In this document: positions 40,921 to 63,108 of the stretch, in pieces | How positions within the stretch are numbered: position 1 is the first letter of the stretch | Layout of the letters: each line of letters opens with the position of its first letter | Notes under the pieces: generated by a model | The model's database searches: none | What the model was told of the DNA's origin: nothing | What the model saw: the letters and a program-made list of their open reading frames with translations, nothing else | Made by a program: the position numbers and the translations under genes | Assembly: GCF_037975245.1 (NCBI RefSeq) | Contig: NC_092578.1 | Span: 9,528,359 to 9,592,358 of the forward strand | Length of the DNA: 64,000 nt | DNA from: Apostichopus japonicus | Lineage: Eukaryota > Echinodermata > Holothuroidea > Aspidochirotida > Stichopodidae | Direction: 5' to 3'

Positions 40921-43551
40921 GGCCACTGTAAAATAGCCTACATAAACAGACTGTATAGTCATTGTTAACAATTATAACTTCTTGTTTTTTTCTAATTGAC
41001 TTCATACCGGAAATGAGTGGACGCTAATAAATCGTTTACGAGACTGCGTATTATTTTTATTTCCAGTAATTGCTCGTTTGACCTGAAAGCAGATTTAAGC
41101 GGTGATATGACGGCCGCATGTTGAGACCTGAGAATCGCTACCGAGCGCATTATGATTAACCTTATTTGTACTAGGCCTAGTTTGATCTCCAAATGTAGCT
41201 ACATTCCATTCCATTCCTTTGCATTTGCAATTGTTTGATATTGTGAAGACATTTACTCGTGCTTTGAGGGTCTTAGTTGGTCAACAATGTACCTAAGCGG
41301 TTTGCAGTCAACGTTTGCTTCGATGTTTTGTATCGACTTGAGTATTTAAATGTTTGGAAATGATTGGTTGTGACTCGACGTCAGTTGTCAAGTAAGTTGA
41401 ACACAGTTTTACGAAGAAATCAAGAGAAGGGTAAGTACGTTTATATATAATACTTTATTGGCGTTAAGTCTGATCAAGAAAAAGGTCCTAACGTGTGACT
41501 GCCATGAGTGTTCATTATTATGCTGTAAAGATAGGCTAAATATTCAACTCGATATAGTCACGGCATAAGTGAAGCACCAACACACACACACCCGCAAACA
41601 CGCACAAACTCATACCACAACAATCAGGACGTAACCCTTGCTAAAACAGGGAAAAGCAAATTATATTTATTTGTTTTTGTCTCCGTCTAAATATGACATC
41701 ATCGAGCCACAATGTGCTTCAATTTCTTACATTTTTCTATATTTGTTGATTAGTTTAATCTCCTTAAAGGAGATGAGTTTTCAGGTTCTAACATATTGAA
41801 GCTATTAACATGATCTAATGGCGACATTGATGTTAGGGTCAACACTGTTAATATTTTACCCCCGCCCCCCCACCCTGTACGTCACCAAATACAATACAAT
41901 AAATACAGAGCACTGAAACAACACGACAAGGAAATACACTGGCACCAATCCGTGTGTAAGTTACAATCAACAAATTGTGTGGGTTTGTGTCCCCTTCAGA
42001 GCCAGTATCTTATAGACCTTAAAAGCCAGTATCATATATACCTGTCACGGCATTTCAAAATTCTTTGGTTGATCGCCAAGTAGGATGAATAATTCTAAAT
42101 GATTCATCCTTGAATAAGTTGAATAATATCTCGTAAATTCCTACGAGGGGTAAAAAGTCTTCAGCAGAAGATATATACCCCAAGATTGGAGAAAGTATCG
42201 AGGAATTTGGGCTTACATTCCAGCAGCTTTCAGCAGGTTTGTTTTCCTTATCAAAAGAAGGAAGAGTTGTAGCAGGGAGTTGTTAACAACTCCCTGGTTG
42301 TAGTAGTTGCATGTAAAGGCGTGAAAGCCAACAAGTGATGTATTCTGTGCTGGTGTTAGTTCTGCTGAAGAACTTGAGTCAGATCTTGAGGAATATGTGG
42401 CATTACCACCATGCCCAGACTCTTAGATCAAACTTCATTGCTAGAGAATGGCGCTCAGCGATCGTAAGTTATAGTTATGAAGCTGGAAACATTGTTGACA
42501 GTCGAGATGGACTAATAATTATAACGTTACATTATCTAACAATGTACTCTGAACAACCTTAAAAAGTGTTTCGTTCATTCGAGGACTTCGTTAAAGATAA
42601 CAAATTCCCTGACTTATCCATTTATATAGCCAGGCTCGTAGTGAGAGTTCGAAATTTAGAGTGGGAGGGGGGGGGGGGGGGGGGAGGCGCACAAAAGTGT
42701 GCAGATACCCGTACTGGGCCCGGTGTGTCTACTGGAAGAGTTGCGATGTGTCGCCCTCCCCATCTCGGAAGTTTTGTTTCATCTAAGGGGTGTAATGGTT
42801 GATTCACAATTTCTATACGTAAAATCTATTCATTGATATTTAAACCTGTTCGTATTCATAATTTGTGAGCTCGGCAGCAATCTCGTGCTGTCCTGCATGG
42901 TAAATATTCCCAAATGTGGAATTCTTCACATTGCAGCAGGCTACCGCACAATGGTTAGTTTAAATTGTTTTGTTTACATGGCCGAGATGTCTCTCACTCG
43001 GCATTATACGAGAGAGGGTGCACAGCCTTTGTACAGATAGCCCGACCATGCATGTCGTTAAGACACAATTTATCTTTACCACACCTTATCAGAGTGTTTA
43101 ACTGAGCCGAAATTTGTATTAAAGAGTCCAAAGAGGTACGTTAATTTATTTGCTGGTTTAAATGTAAGTTTACCCAGACCTAAAGGCTTCCTGTCCAATT
43201 GTTATATGTATATCCATCAATTACAGAATATAGCAAACATTGTTTTTCGAAAGAACTTTGTGACAGTTTAAATGGGACTAGATATCATTGAATGGGCTAG
43301 CCTTTCTACCATAGATGATATATTCACTTGTTATTGCATATGTATTCGATCGAATGTGCACTTCGTAGTTGTTTGTATAATTATTATTTTTATTTGTAGT
43401 TTTCACGAAGGTAAACAAAGAAAACCAGACGAATAAATAAAGAGTATCTTTCCGTAGAAGACTTGGTCCTAATTTTGACGGCTACAGTAACAATTACACT
43501 ATTTTTGTTATTGATGTATAGGTTGTCGGTGTAGCTCATCTGTGAATCAAA
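40921..43551. other. upstream region of the sulfotransferase gene
   Basis: No coding exon is recognised. A CRE-like GACGTCA (41379) and a donor-like AAGG|GTAAGTAC near 41431 could mark a promoter and non-coding exon of the downstream gene, but this is weak. A perfect palindrome lies at 42273-42296. Confidence 0.35.
42273..42296. repeat. perfect 24-bp palindrome
   Basis: CAGGGAGTTGTT is followed directly by its exact reverse complement, with no spacer. No family is recognised. Confidence 0.85.
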
Positions 43552-53359
<9,808 letters not shown>

Positions 53360-54010
53360 CAAGGCAGACTAACTTCTTCAAGACAACTATGTAAAAATGT
53401 CCACACACTGACGTCCCCCTCCCCTTAAAATGTCCACACACTAACGTCCCCCTCCCCTTCCCTTTGGGACCTACAAAAGGGACAAATGTTTGTATGCAGA
53501 TATAACAATGTGACAGAGGTACCTGCTGGTTAACTGTAAAGAGAGAACGTCTCTGGGGTGATTCCACAATTGTTACGGTCCAGGAACGACAAAAAAAGTA
53601 AACATTAGATGCTGTGTTAAAATACTACTGGGGGGTTACTCTACTTTATTGATATATGTTACGTCCGTACAAAATGTATATGCCATGATTTTCTTTGTTT
53701 TTTTTAAAGAAATATGGAAATCATTACCATTTCATCACAATTTCAGATAAAAATTCTTGGCAAATATTTCAGTTAAGGCATTTCAGAAATTCCGCTGGAA
53801 GTAGTACTAATAAAATGATACCTCAAATGATATCTTAAAAAAACACAATTAAACTTTTTCAATATAAGCTTTATAAGCTTTGGAATCTGTGATAATGAGA
53901 TGCAACCACAATAGTGCCATTAATATGGTCTTAATGGTCCTAAGTTTAACTGCAAATAACAATTAAATGATCAGCTGTCTTTGTTCAAATTAATAAAGAA
54001 AGAATTGTTC
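53360..54010 (+). other. 3' untranslated region of the sulfotransferase-like gene
   Basis: Candidate polyadenylation signals AATAAA occur near 53809 and 53992. The extent is inferred. Confidence 0.5.
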
Positions 54011-54652
54011 TTAGTTCTTGTTCTCATCATTAAAAGTGACATTTCCTAATGCTGATCACTCTCCCTCTCTTTTCATCAACATTTTGATGACAAACAATTA
54101 TATTATTGCTGCCACACAAGGTTAGGTCACAAAGTCACCAACAATCCCCATTCTCATTTAAATATCAAATTCAATTGATACAAATATTACACAGTTGTTG
54201 TGAGAACTTACCCAAAAGATAAAATTGACCACATCATTACAACTTCAAGATGCACATACACACAAGCCTCTTTTCAAAATATATATATATAAAGGCCCTT
54301 TTCTTACAGTGAAAGCTCAAATGATACTTGAAAGACATTCAAAACATGGCAACAGTATATTGTGTGCATGTACACCACACATGTACAGCACAGAGAGAGG
54401 AGTGATGGCACACACAAAGATAGTAACATGCATTATACTAACTAATGTATATGCTATTACACAGTACACTACTACTGGTGTTCAATGTGACACTAGTACT
54501 TATGTACAATACCATTTGGATCCATATGATGCGATGGTTTGGCATCTGTTAACTGTTACTTATTCTACGTACAAATTCCTGAGGTCAAAAAGAACTCTTT
54601 CGCTGAGGTTTGGGTCACAGATTATAAGACAAATGATGGTCACATATGATAA

Positions 54653-55022
54653 GACACATGATGCATTGGTCACCATTCGTTAATGTTGTCTATACTACTA
54701 ATTACTCTTATTACAAGTAGTCAGACTTGTAGTACTCATTTTTATAGGTTCTCATGATTGAGTATGCTTTACTATACTTGTACTACGCAGAGGGAAACAA
54801 AGATTAAAAGCAGGTATTGTTATTCATAACTGTTACTTGACACATGATGCATTGGTCACCATTCGTTAGTGATGTTTTTACTACTAATTACTCTCATTAC
54901 AAGTAGTCAGATTTGTAGTACTCATGTAGGTTCTCATGATTGAGTATGCTTTACTATAATTGTACTACGCAGAGGTAAATAAACATTAAAAGCAGGTATT
55001 GTTATTCATAACTGTTACTTGA
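54653..55022. repeat. two-copy tandem duplication, ~186 bp
   Basis: The segment beginning GACACATGATGCATTGGTCA at 54653 is repeated from 54839 with few differences, up to GTTATTCATAACTGTTACTT. It may lie in the 3' untranslated region of a minus-strand gene. Confidence 0.88.
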
Positions 55023-55251
55023 TGCTGGTTCTGGTACTCATGTTTTTATCCTTGTACTAAGAGCAATCAAAATCAAGTACTCTTACCTTTAATGTTGTAC
55101 TCTTTGGACTCATACTGATGGTTAAGTACTCATGCTACATGTAAACTGACTGAAGGAGATATTATCATTTAATTAGCATTTACTTAATTTTCTAAGATAT
55201 AACAAAGAAAGAAGAAACTTTTTTCCCCTTCATCAATTCCACCTCAAAACA

Positions 55252-55307
55252 CTAGTACTCCCAGTCCATGTTCTCTGTCCCTGACATGATATGGGCTACT
55301 TCAGCGT
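55252..55307 (-). CDS. terminal coding exon of an unidentified minus-strand gene
   Basis: On the minus strand a pyrimidine-rich tract ending TTTAATTTACTTCACAG is followed by codons for AEVAHIMSGTENMDWEY and TAG. The first codon is split. The strong acceptor and the acidic, compact C-terminal peptide look like a genuine last exon, but I do not recognise the protein and see no partner exon in the window. If real, the gene is convergent with the sulfotransferase-like gene. Confidence 0.45.
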
Positions 55308-55999
55308 CTGTGAAGTAAATTAAAACAAAAAGAATAAAATATGATGACAAAAATGCTTTCATAATAGGATCAGTAATCTGCATGAATCAACATTTTCTTT
55401 TTATGTTAAAACTCTGGAAGTACTTTATCAAAGTCTCTGTTAAAACTGTGCCCCCCCCCCAACCTCCCCTCACTTGTGAGTTTGGACAATAGAACTTTAT
55501 ATTAACACGCCTTTCAGATTATGCTTAAGATTTTATCCACAAAAATGTTCCTCTATGGCAAGAAAAAACTGCCTGATTAGGAGGCCTTAATTTTTTAATT
55601 CCAGTTTCATGTTCAAAACAAGATACTGTAAAAGCTTGAGGGACTCTTTTGCTATGCACTAGACACAATAAATCAACTTTTGAAAGTATGACTTTTGTTT
55701 TCAATTTTAATGGGCTATTTGTCTGTAAAGATATGTTACACTACAGACATGTGGTTGATTGAATGTGACTTATTTGACTGGCTAAAGCCAAGACGCATCC
55801 CTGAAAAGAACTAGCCCTTCCATTATAGGGACAGAGGGGTAGGTGTATGATGTTTGGTGTTGGGGGGGGGGGTAATATGCACTCTGCTCTTCCATTCCAA
55901 TGATGGCAGGAGGTAGGGATGACGTGGGGATGAGGAGGGGATATTGCATGTGCTTACTCTGATTTCACCGATAGAGGAGGAGGGGTAGGTGTATGATGT

Positions 56000-58900
56000 G
56001 TGGACAAGGAGGGAATACTACTTGTACTCTTGTCCTTGGCCTTAACAACTTTTGTATGGATCTCCTAACTTACATCGGGAACTCCCTACCTTCTGGACAA
56101 ATTACTTATGCATTTTCCCGCGCCATCGGCGCTCAACTCACAAAAAACCACCACCAACTATACCTTAGCCTGCCAAGGGCAGCCGGTCTAGCCAGCTGTC
56201 TGGCCAGATCCGGTGCCTTGGTCTGGTCATTCTTTTCCTGTGTCTTTCAGTTGTAAGTCTACATCAAAGTGTTTGATGCTTGTTTCGCATTTGCTTAGCT
56301 CACTTGAAGCCTTTTTATCTCCCATTTTGGTGAGATCGCTCCTGTTTAGTCCCTTTTTTTTCCCTTCCTTTTAGTGTTCCGCCGTAGCATAGCTGGCTTC
56401 GATGAGTTCCCTCCATATTGTTTTGTGTGGGGGTTCGTCGGCCTTACCTCAGGTACGAGGTGTGCTATTGGTTGCCTCCTGCTCGGGGATAGGTGGGCTC
56501 TTCGAGCCTAGCCCCCATCGTCGGACCCTTCGGTCTGCGATTTTTGCTATGTAGTGTGTATAGGCTCGGGTTCTTATTTACTTGTACAAAGGGGGTGCAT
56601 TGGCCTTCAGCTGTTAGCACGGTAGTACTGTGTTTCGGCTCTGGGGCTCTGGGTCACATGACCAAAGTTCGCACGCTCCAGAGCTCTGACCATGTGTTTT
56701 GGTCATGTACTGTAGCTCCTTTTTTACTACGGAAGCCTTGGGGAATCTTCGGATTCCCCCTTTTTTCATTGTTTTCGTTACACATATATGGGGAAGGTAC
56801 CGATGAAAAATTTGATTTCTCATTCGGCCTCTGGGCCTGCTTCTGTTCTATCCACAGAACACAGTATCCGAGGGCTACGCCCTTCTATAGTGGAGCTGAG
56901 AGGCCTTCTTTTTACCTGTTTAGGAGGTGGTCACTCCAACATTTGGGCCCGTCTCTTCCTCTTCCTTGGACCTTTCGGTTACCGGTTTGGTTATGAGGTT
57001 ACCCTGGGGGGCTCTCTAGCTAGGCCCTTTCTGGAGTCTCTTGGCCTCTCCCCTCGGTCTAGGAGGGGGACCCGAGTTTCGTCCGTCAGAAGTTTTATCA
57101 GTGGTTTTTGGCCAATAACTTCTGAAAGGAAGCTCGTAGGGGTGTGGTATACAACTTCGTTATGGGCTGCTACACCCACTCAGGTAGTGGTCTCTGAGGT
57201 AGGAAGGCTCTATCAGGTGGTCTGGCCCCCTCCAACTCGGCGGAGAGTCCTTGTTTTTGTAGGTTTTCCTCACGTTATTAAAGTAATTTGTCGCTGCCGT
57301 TTTCAAATAACGTTTTAATTTTTGTTCTTTCAGATCGTGGTGTCAATACGGGTGTTCTAATTAGAACCCATTGTAATGTGTGGATCCCATCGTTCTTCGC
57401 CTCCTCCACCCCCTCCAATGCCTCTACCGGGGGCACCCTCGCTGATGCTAGCGACGGGAGCGTCTAGTAGAGAGACTCCGACGATGGCAATGCTGGCCAA
57501 TCCGTCGCGGAGTTCCCCCGTGTCGATGGTAGCCCAGGTGGGCTTGATATCACAGAGGCCCCTTGTGTCGGCCCATACAGGTCCTTCTTCACATGGGGCT
57601 GTGTTAGTGCAGGGCTCGGGGGCCCCACTACACCAGACCTGCTTGGGAGGAACCAATGGATACACCATTAGCATTTGCCCTTACCGGGGCCGTCGCACTT
57701 CGACGCCCGGTGGGGTGGACACCCGCTCACTACCAGAGGCCCGGATCCTTTCCAGACACCTATCGAATCTAGGGGCCGGTCCCCCGCTAGAAGGCAGATG
57801 ACGTCCAGAAAACGGAGGCGCGTCCTACTCTTCTGAGTCCTCTTCTGACAAACGGGAGTCTGTCGTAGACGGAAACACCCCTCCTGTCACCACTCTACGT
57901 TGCCGCCGGAGGACCCCTCGGTGGTTTCTCTCCTCACAGCCTTGAAAGAGTCGGTCTATTCCCTTCGTCAGGGCCATAAGGTGGACTCTGCTCATTTGCA
58001 GTTAGTATCATGTCTGTCGATTGAATCGACTCCGCCCCATTGGGGTCCTTACTAGTGATCCCATTGGACAGTTAGGGGACAGTTAGAAGTGATTTAAGTC
58101 ACTCGGACGTGGACCGCATTTCTCTCCTGGCCCAGACGTCGACCTGTCTGGGGATGTCCTCTCTGAGGAGGACTACGGACGTTTGGTCCGTGAGCTACAT
58201 GTAACTTTCGGTGTTACAGATCCTCCCATAGTAGCTCAGCCCGCCAGGTATTCCTGGCTCAGAATTTGTGCACCGGGGGATGAGACACATTCTCAGCCTC
58301 CCCCTTCGATACACGCAGACGGAGAGGTTTGGGATCGGTTTACCCGCTTGGCTGATCAAGCCTGGTCTGCGTATCCACGTATCCAGTGAGCCAAGACCAA
58401 TACGACACCCTTATTTGCTCCCCTCCAGTTCCCCAGGAGGCGTGTGATCGCCTGGTCCTACGGGGATAAGCTTCGGAAGGCTCGTTTCAACAGGTTGTCG
58501 AGCAGGACGTAATCAGGAGAGAAATCCTCCATAAGACCACTCTCCTCCCTCCTTGCCTCCCTTTTGCGGGGCCCTGGTTCGGCCTTTTCTCACCGGGGAG
58601 CTCGTCGCCCACGACCAAGTGATACACCGCAGGGTTCGGCTCAGTCTGGTGGACGTATGCGGAAATCCAACCCCTCATAGTACCGGCAGAGGTTGGGGGA
58701 GGGGTCATCCCTTTCGCAAATGACTGCTCGCTGGGCCCGGACCCTCTTGTGCCGGCCCCTTGGTGGGGGAGGCTCCTGGCGTTTGCCGGCGAGAGGAACA
58801 GGGTCACAAGGGACCGATGGATCCTCTCAACGATCCAGGAGGGGTACCGCCGCCTCCGACTCCTTTCCGGGTCACTCCGATTCCGTCAGATCTGGCCAGA

Positions 58901-60100
58901 GCCAAGGCTCTGCACGACGAGGTTCATGTCCTCCTTCGGAAAGGCGCCATTGTCCCTATTTTGAGTGAGACTCTACCCGTTCTCAGCGACCTTCTTCCTC
59001 ACTCCGAAGAAGGACGGCCGTTGGAGACCCATTCTCAATCTATGGCCGCTGAACCACTTCATCCGCTCCCAACGGTTTCGGATGGAGACGCTCCCATTGA
59101 TCCTGAACAGGTTGTCTCCCCGCCTGTTGGCCTGCTCAGTCGATCTTCAGGATGCTTATCTTCATGTCCCGATCTTCATGGATCACAGCCCCTTCTTGAC
59201 CTTCCGTTACAATGGGGCTTCTTACCGATTCACAGCCCTTCCTTTCGGTCTGTCCACAGCTCCACTGAGCTACACCAGATTGGTTTGCGCGTTAGCTGCC
59301 TTTTTGAGACGATTATGAGTCCAGATTTTTGTCTATCTAGATGATTGGTTGATTGTGGCGGAGTCATGGGACCTTGTTTCCCACATCCGGAGGGTCTTGG
59401 ACGTGACGTCATCATTAGGGTGGTTGATCAACAAAGAAAAGTCTTCCATGGTCCCATCACAGCAAGTGACTTATCTGGGGGCAGACACAGACCTTTACCG
59501 GGGTAGGGCCTTCCGACCCAGGAGAGGGTGCGGGCGGTTCGGAGAGGTCTGTCCATCCAACGCCGCCCCGCGCAGTACCTGCCCATGCGTGACTGGTCCT
59601 GGTGGGCTACCTGGCATGTTTGGTGGACCTGGTCCCTCATTGCCGCTTATACATGCGGCCAGTTCCATCTACTCGCCTTTTTCCGCCCGTCGTCAGACCA
59701 GATCTTTCAATTGTGGTGCGACGAAGCCAGCCTGTACAAAAGCGTGACATTTCCGACCGGCTCCCCCTCTCTCAAGCTCACATCATACGCGAGCCTACGG
59801 GGGTGGGGAGCACATGCGCAAGACGTGTCCCTGGCCCATGTGCGGGAAGAGGAGTTAATGGGGACCCACATAAATGTCTTGGAGCTCCTGCAGCACAGAG
59901 TGTGCGGAAGCCTGGTGCTTGTCAGATGCAACAACACCTTGGCGGTTTCCTACATCAACCGCCAAGGCAGGACGAGAACCCTTTCGCTTTGGAGAGTGAC
60001 TTGGGACCTCTTTCTATGGTGCAGGATCCATCAGCTCTCGCTGAGGGCAGTTCACCTTCCGGGGTCTCGCAACTCAATCGCAGACGCCCTGTGACGACTG
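56000..60100 (+). mobile_element. decayed DIRS-like (YR-type) retroelement
   Basis: The region is GC-richer and carries a reverse transcriptase-RNase H coding region (about 58860-60093) of the type in DIRS and related tyrosine-recombinase retrotransposons. Upstream reading frames (57376-57801, 58124-58390) may be remnants of gag. I see no tyrosine recombinase after RNase H and no clear terminal repeats. Internal stops and frameshifts show it is dead. The left boundary is approximate. Confidence 0.65.
58860..60093 (+). pseudogene. broken reverse transcriptase-RNase H (DIRS-like)
   Basis: Frame 1 gives ARAKALHDEVHVLLRKGAI. A shift near 58960 leads to FLTPKKDGRWRPILNLWPLN, DLQDAYLHVPI and ALPFGLSTAP in a second frame. 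That frame has a TGA at 59316-59318 just before FVYLDDWLIVAES, the catalytic YxDD motif. Another frameshift near 59500 continues into RNase H-like sequence with RGWGAHAQD, INVLELL, VLVRCNNTLAVSYINRQG and HLPGSRNSIADAL. The order and motifs match DIRS-type RT-RH rather than LTR retroviral pol, where an integrase would follow. It is not functional. Confidence 0.8.
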
Positions 60101-60116
60101 TCGGAGTCGCTTACAG

Positions 60117-60308
60117 ATACACCGTTCCCATGAACGCGGGTTTGCTTCAAGCATGCATAGGTAGGGCTAAAATTGTAACCGCAGATAAGCCCTGCAATTT
60201 GAACCCGCGTTTCAACGAGTTAACTCCAGGCATAGCTGCAGGCTTGGAAAACCTTGGAGAACCAGGTTATTTCAATAGAGAATACGAGCAGCTATCGACA
60301 GATATGCA
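60117..60308 (+). CDS. possible exon of an unidentified gene
   Basis: Between a CGCTTACAG acceptor and a GTGAGT donor lies an open 192-base stretch reading YTVPMNAGLLQACIGRAKIV and then NPRFNELTPGIAAGLENLG. It directly follows the RNase H remnant in another frame. Codon composition looks coding. It could be a first exon starting at the ATG 60131, an internal exon, or leftover retroelement sequence. I do not recognise the protein. Confidence 0.35.
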
Positions 60309-60808
60309 GTGAGTCTTTTCGACACATGCATATATCGTCCAAGCAGCGCACACACACTATTTTCTACCGGGGCTTTCCCGATATGGCCAACATTTACCAC
60401 CTTTGATAAAGTCAATGCACTGGGCAGGGAAATTATTGTTCGTATCTGAAGAGCAATATTTTGAGTGGTACGACTTGTCGCGGGGGTTAAGTAAAAGCAA
60501 AAACTTCAAGTAAAAAAAATCTTTCATAGTTTCCAAAATGAAAACAAACTAGAGCACCAATGGTGAAGAAGCTCATACCTTTTCGAGCTTAAAAATGTAG
60601 GGCCCACAATTCTTTATGGCCCACCAAATTTCAGGCCATTTTTCAGATTCCACCAATTTTGGGCCCATGAGGGATGACCCCCCCCCTCCGTTAGCAGAAT
60701 CCTGGCCACACCACTGGCTATAATTCCTATTTTCCCCCTTTAAATCCTATTTTACCCACTCTCTCAAACAATACCACTGACCTACCCTATTAAACTTTCT
60801 CCCCTCTT
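60309..60808. other. no gene recognised
   Basis: A transposon right-end-like sequence, CTGGCCACACCACTG, ends near 60716 with no partner identified. Confidence 0.4.
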
Positions 60809-62327
60809 ATTGGCCGGTTTTTACCGGGCGGTTTTTACCGACCGGTAAAAACCAGGTTTTTACCGGGAGGTTTTTCCCACCTATAAGTGGGAAAAACTGG
60901 GAAAAACCACAAATTATATAGAATTCCTAAAAATTCATGTGGAACTTGTTAAGGAGCATAGAAACTACAAGAAAATGGCATCTTATGGTAGGGGGTTGGG
61001 TTACATCTCAGGTGTTACATCCAGAGAACAGCCATGATGTATAACTTTGTGAGTTTACCGATTAGACTATTATAAATAATTCAAATAAATAATATGTTGG
61101 ATGCTCAAATCAACCAACTTTATTTTCCTATCGAGATGCATAATTCCATAACCTAGAGAATGGACAAGTACCAAACTGTTGGTGCCTCCTAGGGCTATGG
61201 TTCGTCATATTATACATGTCACATTGTCTTGTTACATATATATAATGCAACACCATCAAAAAAACATGGAAAGTGAGCAAACATATTTCACAGTGTAACT
61301 TTTACAACTCGCTCGCCAAGTAGATCTCTCAAGTAACAATGAAAACTACATAGAGTGTACTCTGTTAAATTCTTGCAAACTACAGTATGAACATGTTTTT
61401 GTGTCTTAAAATATAAGTTACAGTACATGAAACTAAAAAATACCTGTATAGTGTTCAACCTGTCGAGCTTGGCATAACAATTTTGCAAAGTGATTATTAG
61501 CTGGACCTCCAGAGTAAATAACTGACGTTTAAACACATAAATCCCAGAACTCTAATGACAGTGTCCAGTATGAGACTATGAGTCTGATGTTGTAGCTCCT
61601 GCTATATAGCATACTTTCAGGTTGAAGTGCTTTAGGTTTTCAGTAGGCACAGACTACCATTCCACTTCTCCTTTCCCTCGTAGATACCTATAGCAAGCTA
61701 CAAGTTTCGCTGCTTTTTCCACCCCCAACCTGTTCATCAGTTTTGTCTGGATCATACCAAAATTGGAGAAAACTCCCTCTAGTGATGCAGCACTTGATAG
61801 GGCCATTGTGCATTTAATACTTTAATTGGGCCCATGTGCCTTACATAGTTTCAAAGCAGTTTCTATTGAGCCCCCTGGATTGAAGTTCACCTAAATAGAC
61901 TGTTGCCTACTGTATTAATTGAATGAACTGTCTGAGCACATAATAGGCCTGAAGAATTTAGGTGGGGTGAGTGTCCCAGTGTAGACCTATCATGGTTTGG
62001 GCAATAGGCAATGCATACTGCTAAAGAGATCGTGACAGAATAACTATACATGTGCAATATGAAAAATACTCTTTTTCCCACAAAAAGTAGAATTAAGTTG
62101 TGATAAAATAGCTCAAAATGAAGCTAAGAAACTCCCATATTCAATAACATATGCCTGTCATGAAACAATATCGTGCCTACTGATGACCCTGCATATTACG
62201 GACAAGTAATAATAGTTTTCGAGACAGAGGTGGTTTTTACCGGTATTTACCAGTTTTTCCCGGTTTTTACCTGGTTTTTACCGCTTAGGGGGAAAGACAC
62301 GTTTTTCCCGGGAAAATGACAACCCTG
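60809..62327 (-). mobile_element. relic hAT transposon with GGTTTTTACCGG subterminal repeats
   Basis: Both edges carry many inverted copies of GGTTTTTACCGG and GGTTTTTCCC. The right end reads GGGAAAATGACAACCCTG, i.e. a CAGGG terminus. Flanks CCCCTCTT (60801) and CCCCTCTA (62328) match at 7 of 8 positions, a tentative 8-bp duplication. It contains a transposase remnant at 61654-61825. Confidence 0.65.
61654..61825 (-). pseudogene. hAT transposase C-terminal (dimerisation) fragment
   Basis: On the minus strand an open frame reads LSSAASLEGVFSNFG, MNRLGVEKAAKLVACYRYL and stops. This is the hATC pattern, S.A..LER.FS...... followed by R..LG.....KL. Upstream the frame closes at once, so only the tail of the transposase remains. 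Its location inside the element with CAGGG terminus and 8-bp flanks supports the hAT assignment. Confidence 0.7.
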
Positions 62328-62509
62328 CCCCTCTACCTGAGCAGACCTGAAGCACTCCTTGCCAAAATTTTGGCTGGCTGCCTACATACCTCAGACTCAA
62401 AGACTTCTAAGAATCGGCAAGTGCTGATTGGCTATAGGGCTCTCAAGCTTACAGTTCAACAGTTAATAACAACTCCCAGTCCTGCTTTAATTCCACTAAC
62501 AGCCTCTGC

Positions 62510-62752
62510 AGAGCTTAACCACAAATGTAAACAAACACTGCAGAGACTGGGAGACAAATTAAAGGAGCTTTGGCAAAAGGTGAAGGCTCAGATTTTTTTA
62601 AACAATGGGGATTAATTGTAATTAATTAACTTTTGACCAGAGCAGAGCTTAACCACAAATGTAAACAAACACTGCAGAGACTGGGAGACAAATTAAAGGA
62701 GCTTTGGCAAAAGGTGATGGCTCAGATATTTTTAAACAATGGGGATTAATTG
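62510..62752. repeat. ~105-bp direct duplication
   Basis: AGAGCTTAACCACAAATGTA through AACAATGGGGATTAATTG occurs at about 62510 and again at about 62643 with two or three differences. An open frame at 62316-62615 runs through the first copy, but I see no protein family in it. Confidence 0.85.
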
Positions 62753-62831
62753 TTCAACTTATGATCCATCAAAATCTTGGGGAGATTGAGATATTTGAAA
62801 ATATTCCAAAGAATGACCCCCGATGACCCCC

Positions 62832-63108
62832 TAAGTAAGTAAGTAAGTAACTTTATTTCATCCCAAAAGGGAAAATACAAGCTCGCATATGTACATATAA
62901 GACAAATACAAGATGATAAAGAGTAAAAAGATATAAGAATGACAAACATGAGAGTATCAGAGAATTAAAGTATAAAAGTTTAAAGGCGTGATGATAAAAC
63001 AAATGTAACACCCGAATAGATATGTACAAATAAGACAAATACAAGATGATAAAGAGTAAAAAGACATAAGAATGGCAAACATAAGAGTATCAGAGAATTA
63101 AAGTATAA
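62832..63108 (-). mobile_element. LINE-like 3' tail
   Basis: Read on the minus strand, the sequence ends GGGATGAAATAAAGTTACTT followed by repeated ACTT. A polyadenylation-like motif with a short tandem tail is typical of non-LTR retrotransposon 3' ends. A ~80-bp segment (ATACAAGATGATAAAGAGTA to GAATTAAAGTATAAA) is duplicated at 62907 and 63038. No reverse transcriptase is present. Confidence 0.6.

Noticed and set aside
56493-57318. Large open frames upstream of the RT region
   Set aside because: Several overlapping frames are open because the DNA is T/G-rich. Translations show no gag or other domain that I could support.
56000-60100. LTR retrovirus or Gypsy-type pol
   Set aside because: No protease or integrase motifs and no LTRs are seen. 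The RT-RNase H wording and order fit DIRS-type elements better.
62316-62615. Small protein gene with coiled-coil-like QTLQRLGDKLKELWQKVK
   Set aside because: It begins inside the relic hAT terminus and runs into a duplicated segment; no splice or start context and no family recognised.
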